DNA of 40,447 nucleotides from Treponema sp. (GCA_017521105.1 JAFXDY010000108.1:1-40447), one strand, 5' to 3'. Counted from the stretch's first letter, positions 7,717-17,195 are shown. Notes: a model not told the origin generated them from the letters alone. Numbers and translations: made by a program.

Positions 7717-8979
7717 TTATTCTCCAATATTTATAATTGGTAAATGTGAAAATACAATTACTATATTTTTTATAATAGTATACAAAAAATTTATAAAAAT
7801 TCCACTAATATTGGCAAAAATTGGGCATATTAAATTTATAACAATCAAAAATAATCCAATGTAAATAAAAATTGTAATTAAAGGAGAAACTACAGTTGAA
7901 GCAATTATTCCAAATGGACAAAATGTTCCAAAAAGTTTTAGTGAAATTGGAGCGGTAAAAAATTGTGCCGAAGTTGAAGCCGCCACAGAAGAACTAATGG
8001 AATGGGGCATAAATTTAATAAATAATTTTGTAAATAATTCAGAAAATAACAAAATGCCCGCTAAGGCTCCGTAAGAAAGTAAAAATCCGGCGTTTGTAAT
8101 GTCTGAAGGTGAAATTATTGATTGTAACAAAAATGAAAAACATAAAACTGTTATCATATTGCTTTTTTTTACATTTGCAATTGATTCCAAAATTAAAAAA
8201 CTGCTGCAAATAAAGGCTCGTAACAATGATGGAGAAAAACCTGCGAACCAAACAAACAGAAAAATTGAAAAAGGTTTTGCAAAAAAGACAAAACTATATT
8301 TTTTCATTTTTTTTCCTATTATGACGGCAATTCCAGAAAATAAAGATAAATGCATTCCAGATAATGCTAAAATGTGGGAAAGTCCTGCGTTTTTGAATGC
8401 TTCTGTTGTAACTTTTGAAGTATATTCTTTTGCTCCAGATAAAAGTGCAAGGAAAAGCCCTCCTGCTTCGCCCCATTTATACATTAATCTTTTAAAATGA
8501 AGTCTGCACAAGGCTCGAATGTAATTTAATTTTCCTAAAAATGAATTTTCAAATCCTGAAGAAGTTCCACTTTTGCAATAAAAAATTAAATCGTTGTTTT
8601 TTTGATTTATATTACCCTTTAATTTTACAATTGCTCCAGTTTCGCATAAAAAAGCACCTGTTTTTTTAGAAGATGAATATAATTTTCCCGGATATAAGGC
8701 TTCTACCATTTCTGTGGGCAAAAATGCAGTAATAATTCCTTTTGCAGAAGAATTGTAATTTTGAACCGATTTTACATCAAAAACTTCTAACTGAACAGAA
8801 TAATATTTTCCAGAAGAGATTTTTATTGGTGAAGATTTGATTTTTCCATTAAGTTCAGAAACTTGTTCAGGTTTGATTAAAGAAACAAAGGGATTTCTTT
8901 CTTTAATTTTTACCAAACCTGAATAAAATAAAAAAATGCAAATTAAACAAGCATAAATAATTGGATTTTGTTTTACCAT
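7717..8979 (-). CDS. comEC: ComEC/Rec2-family competence channel protein, short form
   Basis: A 420-residue membrane protein. An N-terminal membrane anchor and a soluble OB-like domain (~residues 30-140, DUF4131 region) are followed by the competence domain with FKNAGLSHILALSGMHLSLF, the conserved LS/SGLH block, and about eight to ten membrane segments. ComEC forms the inner-membrane channel for single-stranded DNA uptake. The C-terminal metallo-beta-lactamase nuclease domain found in long ComEC proteins is absent; the chain ends after the last membrane segment and the next gene is rsmA. The ATG overlaps the upstream gene by seven bases, with AGGA six bases before it. Confidence 0.85.
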   Translation of the reverse strand: MVKQNPIIYACLICIFLFYSGLVKIKERNPFVSLIKPEQVSELNGKIKSSPIKISSGKYYSVQLEVFDVKSVQNYNSSAKGIITAFLPTEMVEALYPGKLYSSSKKTGAFLCETGAIVKLKGNINQKNNDLIFYCKSGTSSGFENSFLGKLNYIRALCRLHFKRLMYKWGEAGGLFLALLSGAKEYTSKVTTEAFKNAGLSHILALSGMHLSLFSGIAVIIGKKMKKYSFVFFAKPFSIFLFVWFAGFSPSLLRAFICSSFLILESIANVKKSNMITVLCFSFLLQSIISPSDITNAGFLLSYGALAGILLFSELFTKLFIKFMPHSISSSVAASTSAQFFTAPISLKLFGTFCPFGIIASTVVSPLITIFIYIGLFLIVINLICPIFANISGIFINFLYTIIKNIVIVFSHLPIINIGE

Positions 8980-10142
8980 TTAAGTCCTGCCAGCGCCTCT
9001 CGGGCAGCCGACAAAACTGATTCTGGATAATTTAGATAAGTTACACCAAGCAATGAATCAAATGCTGACTTGTTTCCAATAGCGCCTAAAGTTTTAATTA
9101 CAGCTTCCACAACAGGAATAGAAACTGATTTTCCCATTTCTGTTAAGCTGTTTAATTCTACTAGGTATGAAACCAAAGGCGAAATTGATTCAATTGGTGA
9201 AATATTAATCAAAGATTCAATTATGAAAATCATTTGTTGTTCTGTAATTGTGTTTTTATCGAATTCTTTTTTTGAAGAATTGAAGAACGCAATTGCAGAA
9301 GCGGACGAGCGGGTCCAGTTGTTTTTGCTTAATATTTCAAGAGCTTCAATTTGTATTTTTATAATTTCGTCTTTATTACTAGAAGAATTCTCTACTAATA
9401 CAATAGACGAATTTAGCAAATTTTCTGCAATCTCACAGAGAAAATTTTTAGAAATTTGTGATTTTTTTACAATATTTTGAAATAAAGGTTGAATTTGTTC
9501 AAAAGAAGCTTCGTTAATTACATATAAAATTTCTTCTATGTTTGAAGGTGCTAATGAAATTAACGTATTTTCAATTTCGGATTTAAAGTTGGTATAGTTT
9601 TTATCATTATAAAAAGAAAATAAAAGATTAAATGAAATGTTGTTTCCAATTTCAGAAAGTGTATTTGTACAAGCTTTAAAAAGCCCTGAATCAATTTTTG
9701 ATGGATCTGAATTATATAAAAAGTTGTGTAATTCATCTGTAAATGTATTTGTAGGAATTTTATCTTTTAAAAGACTTATTTTTGATAAAATAGAAATTTG
9801 AACTGTGTTACTTGAATCAAAAAGTTTAAATAAATTCGTTAAGTTAAATAAGATATCGTTTTTTGTTAAAGTATCTGCTGAATTTATAAAATCTGGAGTG
9901 ATTGTTAAAATTGCAGAAACAACAAGGGCATCTAATTCTCTGTCGTTTCCTAATAGTTCTTTGTTTTCAATGGCAAATTGAATTGCTTTATTTGCAAGCC
10001 AAATTGAATCTTCTGCAGAAGATTCTTTAATTGCGTTAGTTTTATCTACAATGTTTCCTTTTAAAAATTTAACTTTTGCACTTTCTGAAAAACAAGGAAT
10101 AAAAAGTGTAAATAATGCACATATAAAAATAATCTTTTTCAT
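8973..10142 (-). CDS. Secreted alpha-helical (HEAT-like) repeat protein, hypothetical
   Basis: A 389-residue protein. Residues 1-19 are a signal peptide (KKIIFICALFTLFIPCFS). The rest is almost all amphipathic helices in pairs, such as LFNLTNLFKLFDSSNTVQIS and the C-terminal VVEAVIKTLGAIGNKSAFDS followed by LSAAREALAGLKW. This matches a HEAT/ARM-like solenoid. It is probably a periplasmic scaffold for protein contacts. Shine-Dalgarno AAGGGGTGA precedes ATG 10142. It lies between the PilZ gene and comEC in the same operon, so a role in envelope or uptake-machinery assembly is possible (inference only). Confidence 0.65.
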   Translation of the reverse strand: MKKIIFICALFTLFIPCFSESAKVKFLKGNIVDKTNAIKESSAEDSIWLANKAIQFAIENKELLGNDRELDALVVSAILTITPDFINSADTLTKNDILFNLTNLFKLFDSSNTVQISILSKISLLKDKIPTNTFTDELHNFLYNSDPSKIDSGLFKACTNTLSEIGNNISFNLLFSFYNDKNYTNFKSEIENTLISLAPSNIEEILYVINEASFEQIQPLFQNIVKKSQISKNFLCEIAENLLNSSIVLVENSSSNKDEIIKIQIEALEILSKNNWTRSSASAIAFFNSSKKEFDKNTITEQQMIFIIESLINISPIESISPLVSYLVELNSLTEMGKSVSIPVVEAVIKTLGAIGNKSAFDSLLGVTYLNYPESVLSAAREALAGLKW

Positions 10143-10153
10143 TGTTTCACCCC

Positions 10154-11455
10154 TTAATCAAAAATATTTATTTCGTCATCAGTAATAATTTCATCATATT
10201 CATCATCAGATTCATTACCTGGAATTGATGCTTTAATTTCTTTATCTAAAATGTCACCTTCTATATCATTTTCATAATAATTTTTTGATAATTCAGAAAC
10301 TGTTTCTGGCGACTTTTTAGCCTCATTTTTAGAAGCTTCAGATTCTAATTCTATTGGTGTTACTTCTTGTTTTTCACTTTGTTGTATTTCAGAATTATTT
10401 AACTGTGAATTATCATTATTAATTTTTTCATCCTCTTCTGTTTCGTTTAATGCTTGAATAATTTCTTTTTGACTTTGAGGAAGAATATCATAAACATAAC
10501 GTAGAATTTCGTTTTTCATTGTGGTTTCTATATGAGTGCATTCAAAATGAAGCAAAGTTTGATTATCACTTTCATTAAATTCTACTGTTCTTACAATTCC
10601 GTACATTACAATTAATCTACTGTGGATTGTAAATTGTAATTTTATTTTTACATTTTGAACACCTTTACCACCAATTCTAATTAATGCTCCAGATTCAGAA
10701 ATATCTTCAATCAAACATTTGTAGCCATTTCTTGTTTCTACAGTGTAATAATCAACATCATTCGATTTAACAATAAACAGATTTCCGTATATTTGACATT
10801 TTGCCCGTACAGATTTTCTTTTTTGTGTTCTAACTAAATTATATGAATGTTTTACAGTTATGGAAGATTTGCCAATGTATAAACCTTGTGAAGTTACAAC
10901 GGAATCAAAAACGTATCTAGCGTCTGCTTTTCGCCAAAGATAAATGTTAATGACTTTATTTACCCAATCTTCACCAGGAATTGTAACAAGATTATTTTGT
11001 TTTGGCACCGAAAGAATTAATTCTTTTCCGTTTGCAAGAATTTCTGAAGTAAAAACACCTTTACCTGGTAAAATTATTCTTAATTTTTGCCCAACCTCTA
11101 AAGATTTAGTAGATTCTATTGTTTTTTTCTTATCTGATTCGTTTTGAAGTTTTGTTCTGTAGTTAAACAACTTTGAAAGCAACAACTGCATCCGTGCATC
11201 CGTTTCATCCGAATTTGCAATGGCAGAAATGTGTTCCATACATTTTTTTAAAGATTCTAAGGAGTAAAATAATGTCATTGGATTTTTTATTTCACAAATT
11301 TCAGAAACTTGCCAAAGCAAAGACAAATCAGAAAAAGTAAAACCAGAGTCTAAGCCTGTAACATAAAAATTTATCTGTCTTTTAAAAATTGCAACAAAAA
11401 TGAAAATAATAACTAATATGCTTATTAAAAAAATTAATGCTGGTAAACTATACAC
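10154..11455 (-). CDS. PilZ-domain cyclic-di-GMP receptor with membrane anchor
   Basis: A 433-residue protein from GTG 11455, chosen because AAGGG lies seven bases upstream; an ATG at 11503 would overlap the divergent gene. One membrane helix (~residues 4-25) is followed by a helical region. Next comes a YcgR-N-like barrel (~105-190, LEVGQKLRIILPGKG onward) and a PilZ domain with RKSVR (213-217) and DISESG (251-256), the RxxxR and D/NxSxxG motifs that bind cyclic di-GMP. The tail is long, acidic and low complexity. It heads the operon running to 3875. Spirochaete PilZ proteins control motility and virulence (family knowledge). The degenerate GGDEF protein at 24.2 kb is in the same window. Confidence 0.82.
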   Translation of the reverse strand: MYSLPALIFLISILVIIFIFVAIFKRQINFYVTGLDSGFTFSDLSLLWQVSEICEIKNPMTLFYSLESLKKCMEHISAIANSDETDARMQLLLSKLFNYRTKLQNESDKKKTIESTKSLEVGQKLRIILPGKGVFTSEILANGKELILSVPKQNNLVTIPGEDWVNKVINIYLWRKADARYVFDSVVTSQGLYIGKSSITVKHSYNLVRTQKRKSVRAKCQIYGNLFIVKSNDVDYYTVETRNGYKCLIEDISESGALIRIGGKGVQNVKIKLQFTIHSRLIVMYGIVRTVEFNESDNQTLLHFECTHIETTMKNEILRYVYDILPQSQKEIIQALNETEEDEKINNDNSQLNNSEIQQSEKQEVTPIELESEASKNEAKKSPETVSELSKNYYENDIEGDILDKEIKASIPGNESDDEYDEIITDDEINIFD

Positions 11456-11491
11456 TTTATTACCCTTATATAGTATAATAACATATATTAT
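11456..11491. promoter_or_regulatory. 36-bp divergent promoter region, PilZ operon / CPBP protease
   Basis: The spacer carries TATAAT on the plus strand (11474-11479) and TATACT on the minus strand (11472-11477), so the two -10 elements overlap. Each polymerase would cover the other site. No good -35 hexamers are visible. The minus-strand Shine-Dalgarno AAGGG is at 11463-11467. Confidence 0.45.
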
Positions 11492-12184
11492 ATGAAAAAT
11501 CATTCATTTGTGCTAGAAATTTTACTTTTTTCACTAATTTCAATGTTTTTTATTATCCCTCCTTTGTTTGTTGATGGGCAATTTGTTCAAAAAATTGATT
11601 TTACATTATTTTCTGTAGATAACCTTAGTCATTTTTTATTGGCAATTTTTTTAGTTTATTTTTACAGAAATTATTTTAAAAGTAACATTATTAATTTGAG
11701 TTTTATATTAAAAAATTTTTTATTTTTAGTTTTTTCTTTATTTTTTGTTGTGATTACTTCTAACATTGTGAATTTAATTGCAGAAAGTTTTTACAATATT
11801 GAAAATTTTATTGTTTCAAATTCAGTTTTTGTAAATAAACCCATTAATTTTTTTGATTATTTAATTTCGATTTTTAATTTAATTTTTGCCGCTTTTTTTG
11901 AAGAAACAATTTATAGATTTTATGTCCCAGTTTTTTTAACTTCTTGTTTAATTTTGAATAATCCAAAAATACAAGGAATTCCTAAATTGATTTTTAGAAT
12001 TTTAATTGAATTATTTGTTTTATTGATTTTTGCATTTTCACACAGATATTTAGGAATTTTTAGTGTAATTAATGCAGCAATTGCACATTTGATTTTTAGA
12101 CTTACATTGATTTTTACAAATAATATTTTTACTTCAACAACAGCTCACTTTATTTATAATTTTTATTCACTACTTTGTTATTAG
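11492..12184 (+). CDS. CPBP-family intramembrane metalloprotease
   Basis: A 230-residue membrane protein with about seven hydrophobic segments. FEETIYRFYVPV carries the EExxxR motif (residues 137-142), FSHR (~182) the second histidine motif, and TAHFIYNF the third. These are the CPBP (CaaX protease and bacteriocin-processing, Abi) active-site blocks. Members cleave within membranes and are linked to peptide maturation or immunity in some hosts; the substrate here is unknown. There is no Shine-Dalgarno; TATTAT abuts the ATG and TATAAT lies 12 bases before it, so the leader is very short at best. It converges on the DUF4340 gene. Confidence 0.78.
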   Translation: MKNHSFVLEILLFSLISMFFIIPPLFVDGQFVQKIDFTLFSVDNLSHFLLAIFLVYFYRNYFKSNIINLSFILKNFLFLVFSLFFVVITSNIVNLIAESFYNIENFIVSNSVFVNKPINFFDYLISIFNLIFAAFFEETIYRFYVPVFLTSCLILNNPKIQGIPKLIFRILIELFVLLIFAFSHRYLGIFSVINAAIAHLIFRLTLIFTNNIFTSTTAHFIYNFYSLLCY

Positions 12185-12196
12185 TTCCCTGTTTTA

Positions 12197-13123
12197 TTAA
12201 TTTTCAAAACCAAAAATTTTTAAGATTTGATTGTATGTCCATTTTGAAATTTTTGAATAGGTTGTAATTTTTTTTGTGTTTAGATTATAAGTTGTTTCTA
12301 AAGTTATATTTTCATCTTGAATAATAAAATTAATATTTAATGATGTTTTGTCTCCGTTTTCTAAATTTATAGTTAAAGTTGGTGTTGTGTTTTGTGTTTT
12401 TAATGTTGATGGAATTCCGCCGTGTCTTAGATTTAATAAATCAAAACATTTTTGATAAAAGTTTTCTGTATTAGAATTATAAGTTTTTGAATGGTTTGAA
12501 GATGTCAAAGTAATTTTTTGAATTGAATCAGGAGAAATATTAATTATTTGTTTAGAAATTATGTTTGGTTCAGCCCAAAATTGAATTTTTGTGTTTAAAA
12601 AAGTGTCTATTGTGTTTTCAACTTGATAAACTGTTGTTGTTTTTCCACTCATTAAATACCTAAATGAATATGAAAAATCTAAGTTTCCAAAGTAGATTTG
12701 TTGGAATTCTGAATCTGAAAAATAGTATTTTAAGCAAAAAGTTGAGGAATCTGTTAGGCCAAATGAATTATTTTGAGATATTTTGTCTGATATTTTATAC
12801 ATATTAATAACTTTTGTTAATTTAATAATAAAATTATTAATAAGTTCTTTATCTGCAGGAAGAATTTTTGTGTTATTTTCTGCCAAAATAAACCAAACAT
12901 CACCACCGCCCGCTTTTTCTTTAGATAATGTGATTTTTTGTTCACCTTGGCTCAGTTCAAATCTATTTATAGAATCTATATATTTATTGTTTACCAAAGC
13001 AGTTTTTACAAGTTTTCTTTTATCTGTAGAAGAAAAATTTGTAAATGAAAAAATATATGTAAAAAACAAAACTATTGAAGTTGCAATAAGAATGATGTTA
13101 ATTTTTTCTTTTTTAAGATCCAT
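12197..13123 (-). CDS. DUF4340-domain protein, partner of GldG-type ABC system
   Basis: A 308-residue protein with one N-terminal membrane helix (INIILIATSIVLFFTYIFSF) and a large extracytoplasmic domain. The block KLVKTALVNNKYIDSINRFE followed by GGGDVWFILAENNTKILPAD matches the DUF4340 pattern of a repeated beta-rich domain with W-facing strands. DUF4340 genes regularly follow GldG-like genes. ATG 13123 is chosen (AGGA upstream); it overlaps the 3' end of the permease gene by about 50 bases, so it is translationally linked. The exported or modelled substrate is unknown. Confidence 0.7.
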   Translation of the reverse strand: MDLKKEKINIILIATSIVLFFTYIFSFTNFSSTDKRKLVKTALVNNKYIDSINRFELSQGEQKITLSKEKAGGGDVWFILAENNTKILPADKELINNFIIKLTKVINMYKISDKISQNNSFGLTDSSTFCLKYYFSDSEFQQIYFGNLDFSYSFRYLMSGKTTTVYQVENTIDTFLNTKIQFWAEPNIISKQIINISPDSIQKITLTSSNHSKTYNSNTENFYQKCFDLLNLRHGGIPSTLKTQNTTPTLTINLENGDKTSLNINFIIQDENITLETTYNLNTKKITTYSKISKWTYNQILKIFGFEN

Positions 13124-15333
13124 AAAACAATTCCTATAATTAAAATAGAACATGGCATAACCACAAATAAAATTAAATTACTAATTTTTAAGTAATGTAA
13201 AAATTCTTCTGTAGTTGAAATTTTAAACAAAGATTCGTCTACTTGAAGTTTTGATTTTATTTGTGAAAGTTCGCTTTCGTTATTTAAGTTGTACAAAATA
13301 TTAGTTGTTAATTCGTAATTTCTGTAATCTCCGTATTCACCACCAATGTAACCGTTCATTAAAGAATTAACAAAATATTGGTCTGGAATTACAATAATAT
13401 TTGCATTTTCGGCTTCAAAATTGTTAAATAATCCAGAAATTTTCCCTTTTATTTGGGCTCCAATTGTTTTTGTAGATTTTTCTTTTGATTTTATGTCGTA
13501 AGTTTGTAAAACAAATGGATTACTTTCTATTAATTTATGAGGACTATTTCTGTCTGTTTGATATGTGTAGCCCATTGGTGAAGAAACAAAAAATGGTTTT
13601 ACATTTTCGGCTAAAATTGAAAGTTCCACTGGCCAAAACATTGTTGCACCCAAAGTTGCGTTTTCTTGTGGCAAAAGAGAAACCCACAAAGGATAATTTA
13701 AGATTTGTGTTTGAGAATTTCCACTTGCAAATTGATTGTCTTCAGATTGTTGGCTGTACATTGTAATTTGTGCCGAAGAAATGTCTGCTACAATATTTTG
13801 ACTAAAAATAACACCCCAGTTTTCAATCATTTCTACAATATTTGTATTTTGATTTTGTGTAATGTTCCAATCATCACTAATATTTGAACTATATGGACTA
13901 ATATTAAACAAGGCATTTTGATTTTTAGTTAAAATGTAGTTTTCAATTTCAATGGCTTGGGCAATTTTAATTTGACTATCTCCAATTACAAATAATGGCC
14001 CTGTTGTATTTTTTAATTCATTTGCAAAATTTGGATTTTCTATATGAATTTCATTACAAACAAAACCTTGGTTATTAAGCCACGGAACTAAAAAATCATA
14101 ATCAGAAGATAAAGACATGCCATTTCCAACTATGATATTTACAATTCTTTGTTTATTTGTAATTAAAGTTTTGATTTTTGAAGTTAAATCAAATTCCAAA
14201 GTGGAAGCCGACATAATAAACGGTATTACTTGGGTGTTTCCGTTGTATTCAATTATGATTGCTGAATAAACATCAATATATTGAGTTGTGTTATTTTTTT
14301 GAGTTTTCATTTGTTGGCTAAAAATGCCGTAAGTATCTAGTGTTTTTTTTGCGTTTTCGTTAGAATCTGGATCTTTTTTTATGTAATTAATGTTTTTATT
14401 TTGATTTGAATACATAGAAAGATAATCAGAAATTTCTGTAATTTGAGGATACAACGAAGATAGTGAATTTGAACAATAATAAGAAATGTTCACAGGAAAA
14501 GAAATACTTTCTAAAAATTCTTTTGAATATGATGATAAAGAAAAAGTTTTGTTTTTTGAAAAGTCAATTCTAAAATTGTATCTTGTGGAATTTAGCATAA
14601 ACAAAATTGTAACAATTAAAGAAAAACTCCTAGTGATTAATTTGTTTTTAGAAAGTTTTCTACCCTTTTGTTTTTCTGTAACAAAAATTGTAAGTAAAAT
14701 AAATAAAACGGAAAATCCAGCCAGCCAAAAAATATCTTTTGTATTAAAAATTCCTTTTGAAGCTTGGTCAAAATGCCATGCAAAACTTAAATTATTTAAA
14801 ATTGCAGAAATTGATTTTGGCAGCTGAACATAAAGTCCAACCATGTGAATTACGCTAAACAATCCAATTGATAATGCAGATACAATAAAAGCGGTAATTT
14901 TGTTTTTAATAAGCTGATTAATAAAAATGCAGAGACTTATTAAAGATGCACCGTAAAAAATTAAACAGAATAAACTTGTAAAAACTTTTCCAAAATCAAT
15001 GTTGCCAAAAAAGTTTACTACAAGGCAATTTGGAATTAAAAATAAAATTAATACTGTAAATTTTAGCAGATTTGTAAAAAAACTTTGAATTATTTTTTTT
15101 GTTGTAGAAAGTGGTAAAAAATCATCATACACAGAAATTGACTGTTTATAACACAAAGCTGGAACTAAAACTATTGCAAAAAAAGGAATTACTGCAAAAA
15201 ACAAAGTTAAATTTGTTGAATTTCCCACAAAAAATTGATTTTTTATAAAGAAATTAATTGAAACAAGAAGATTAAAAATTATTGCAATAAATGTAAATTG
15301 TAAAATGTTTATATGTTTTATATTAATTTTCAT
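13072..15333 (-). CDS. ABC-2 permease fused to GldG-type auxiliary domain
   Basis: A 753-residue protein. Residues 1-~220 hold six membrane segments of an ABC-2 permease (GldF-like). A further membrane helix (~235-250) leads to FRIDFSKNKTFSLSSYSKEF, then the GldG/ABC_transp_aux domain with ISYYCSNSLSSLYPQI and IVNIIVGNGMSLSSDYDFLV. A final membrane helix ends the chain near LILFVVMPCSILIIGIVLWI. In Bacteroidetes GldF and GldG are separate; the fusion is common in spirochaetes (recalled, not checked). It overlaps the ATPase gene by 11 bases. This is a transport or envelope complex of unknown cargo, not evidence for gliding. Confidence 0.75.
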   Translation of the reverse strand: MKINIKHINILQFTFIAIIFNLLVSINFFIKNQFFVGNSTNLTLFFAVIPFFAIVLVPALCYKQSISVYDDFLPLSTTKKIIQSFFTNLLKFTVLILFLIPNCLVVNFFGNIDFGKVFTSLFCLIFYGASLISLCIFINQLIKNKITAFIVSALSIGLFSVIHMVGLYVQLPKSISAILNNLSFAWHFDQASKGIFNTKDIFWLAGFSVLFILLTIFVTEKQKGRKLSKNKLITRSFSLIVTILFMLNSTRYNFRIDFSKNKTFSLSSYSKEFLESISFPVNISYYCSNSLSSLYPQITEISDYLSMYSNQNKNINYIKKDPDSNENAKKTLDTYGIFSQQMKTQKNNTTQYIDVYSAIIIEYNGNTQVIPFIMSASTLEFDLTSKIKTLITNKQRIVNIIVGNGMSLSSDYDFLVPWLNNQGFVCNEIHIENPNFANELKNTTGPLFVIGDSQIKIAQAIEIENYILTKNQNALFNISPYSSNISDDWNITQNQNTNIVEMIENWGVIFSQNIVADISSAQITMYSQQSEDNQFASGNSQTQILNYPLWVSLLPQENATLGATMFWPVELSILAENVKPFFVSSPMGYTYQTDRNSPHKLIESNPFVLQTYDIKSKEKSTKTIGAQIKGKISGLFNNFEAENANIIVIPDQYFVNSLMNGYIGGEYGDYRNYELTTNILYNLNNESELSQIKSKLQVDESLFKISTTEEFLHYLKISNLILFVVMPCSILIIGIVLWILKKKKLTSFLLQLQ

Positions 15334-16036
15334 TTTCCATTATTTCCAAATATTCGTTTTCTAGGTTTTGTAAATCTTTTGCTTTTACAATTTTTCCTTT
15401 TTTGATTATGTAAATTTCGGAAGTTAGATTTACTGCTTCTGAAAGTATGTGAGTAGACATTAAAATTGCTTTTGTTTGAGAAAGTTCTTTTATAAAAGTT
15501 CTAAGTTGTTTTATTTGCAAAGGATCTAAACCTGAATTTGGTTCGTCTAAAATTAAATTTGCTGGATTGTGAATTAATCCTTGAGCAAAAGAAACTCTTT
15601 GTTGTTGTCCTTTAGAAAGTGTTTTGATTTTTTTTGTAAGTAATGATTCTAAATCTAATTTTGAAACTAAATATTTTATGCTTTGTAAAGTTTCTTCTTT
15701 TGAAAGATTGTGGTTTTCTGCTGCATAAGTTAAAAATTCTAAAACTTTTAATTCTGGTGGCAATTTTGAAATTTCTGGAACATAGCCAATGTTTTTCATT
15801 ACAGATGATTGATTTTCTTCTACGTTAATTAAATTATTGTTTGAATCTGAAACGCAAATTGAACCTTTTGTGCCATAAATAAAACCACAAATACAGTTCA
15901 TAATTGTAGACTTTCCAGAACCGTTTGGCCCTAATAAACATGTGATTTTTTTAGGTTCAATTTGTAAGTTTACGTTTTGAACAACATAATCTGATTTTGA
16001 GTCGTATTTTTTGTAAAAGTTTTCTATTTTTATCAT
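15323..16036 (-). CDS. ABC transporter ATP-binding protein (GldA/CcmA-like)
   Basis: A 237-residue ATPase. Walker A GPNGSGKST is at residues 36-44, the signature is LSKGQQQRVSFAQGL, Walker B is NLILDEPNSGLDP, and the switch histidine lies in MSTHILSEA. It powers the fused permease encoded directly downstream. The signature serine is followed by K (LSKGQ), which is usual for this branch. No Shine-Dalgarno precedes ATG 16036; AATAAT (minus strand, 16043-16048) lies six bases before it, so the mRNA may be leaderless. Confidence 0.85.
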   Translation of the reverse strand: MIKIENFYKKYDSKSDYVVQNVNLQIEPKKITCLLGPNGSGKSTIMNCICGFIYGTKGSICVSDSNNNLINVEENQSSVMKNIGYVPEISKLPPELKVLEFLTYAAENHNLSKEETLQSIKYLVSKLDLESLLTKKIKTLSKGQQQRVSFAQGLIHNPANLILDEPNSGLDPLQIKQLRTFIKELSQTKAILMSTHILSEAVNLTSEIYIIKKGKIVKAKDLQNLENEYLEIMENEN

Positions 16037-16062
16037 AGTTTTATTATTTATCTTATAACTAT

Positions 16063-16221
16063 GTCATTGCGAGATTTTCGTTAGAAAATCGTGGCAATCC
16101 ATTTAACCAGTGTTCACTTTATGGATTGCTTCGCTACGCTCGCAATGAGTCGTACGCTTCGCGTACTTACCAAGTTTTGCTACGCAAAACTTGCGGATTG
16201 CTTCGCTGCGCTCGCAATGAC
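16063..16221. repeat. Nested palindromic repeat cluster (TCATTGCGAG family and others)
   Basis: Four hairpins lie head to tail in the gap between rnz and the ABC operon. They are: a TCATTGCGAG unit with inner arms GATTTTC/GAAAATC (16063-16101); GGATTGCTTCG...CTCGCAATGA (16122-16149); GTACGC-TTC-GCGTAC (16152-16166) and CAAGTTTTGC-TAC-GCAAAACTTG (16171-16193); and a second GGATTGC...GCAATGAC unit (16195-16221). The two central hairpins look inserted into, or expanded from, the outer family. Nothing here codes for protein. Confidence 0.85.
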
Positions 16222-16268
16222 GAATAATTAAGCCAACAATGACTTAAAATTTTCGTATGGTACAATTT

Positions 16269-17195
16269 TTAATCTTCAAAAGGAATGTCAATTTGCATTC
16301 GGTCTTTTGAAAGTTCTGCATTTGGCCAAACAGCCTGTGCTTCTTCTAACAAAATGTGAAGTTCTTTGTCTGTGTATCTTGGACTGTAATGAATTAAACA
16401 CATGCGTTTTACGTTTGCTTCTTTTGCAATTGTTGCTGCCTGACTAGCTGTCATGTGTTTTTTTTCTTTTGCTTGATCTTCAAGGGCATTTTCAAACATT
16501 CCTTCGCAAACTAATAAGTCTGAGCCACGAACTTCATCAATTATAGAACGCTTAAAAAGAGTGTCGGTTACAAAAGAAAATTTGCGTCCACTTCTCTTTT
16601 CTCCCAAAACTTGTTCTGGTTTTACAGTTGAACCATCTTCCGCTTGAACTTCAAAACCTTTTTGTAATTGAGACCAAAGTGGCCCACAAGGAACTCCAAG
16701 TTCTCTTGCTTTTTGTGGATTAAATTCTCCAGGTCTGTCTAATTCTTCCAAAGTGTAGCCAACGCAAGTTTTTGTGTGATCCAAAGGAAATGCTCGAATA
16801 TAAAAATCTTCCCCAGAATGAACAACACAAGGAGCTGTAATTTCTTGCACAATAATTGGATAATTTATGTACATATCTAAAACTTTGCGACTTGTTTCAA
16901 TGTATTCTTTGATTTTTGGTGGCCCGTAAATGTACAAAGGTTCAGTTCTATCTACTTGTGATGAAAGCATTAAAATGCCTGGTAAACCTGTAACATGATC
17001 TGCATGAGTATGAGATACAAAAATTGCATCAATTTTTTTCCATTTTAGGTTTAATCGTTTTAAGCTTACTTGTGTACCTTCACCACCGTCAAATAAAAAT
17101 AAGTCTCCATCACGACGCAACAAAACCGAAGTAAGATGACGATAAGGCAATGGCATCATTCCACCGCAACCTAAAATAAAAGCTTCCATGTTCAT
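16269..17195 (-). CDS. rnz: Ribonuclease Z (tRNA 3'-processing endonuclease)
   Basis: A 308-residue metallo-beta-lactamase enzyme that trims tRNA 3' trailers. It has ILGCGGMMP at the N-terminus, FLFDGGEGTQ, the zinc motif SHTHADHVTGLPG (HTHADH at 62-67), FVTDT, and AKEKKHMTASQAATIAKEA with LIHYSPRY near the end, all typical of the short RNase Z. It is well suited to tRNA genes without encoded CCA, such as the tRNA-Gly of this window. ATG 17195 has AATAAT six bases upstream and no Shine-Dalgarno; ATG 17189 is the alternative. Single gene. Confidence 0.92.
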   Translation of the reverse strand: MNMEAFILGCGGMMPLPYRHLTSVLLRRDGDLFLFDGGEGTQVSLKRLNLKWKKIDAIFVSHTHADHVTGLPGILMLSSQVDRTEPLYIYGPPKIKEYIETSRKVLDMYINYPIIVQEITAPCVVHSGEDFYIRAFPLDHTKTCVGYTLEELDRPGEFNPQKARELGVPCGPLWSQLQKGFEVQAEDGSTVKPEQVLGEKRSGRKFSFVTDTLFKRSIIDEVRGSDLLVCEGMFENALEDQAKEKKHMTASQAATIAKEANVKRMCLIHYSPRYTDKELHILLEEAQAVWPNAELSKDRMQIDIPFED

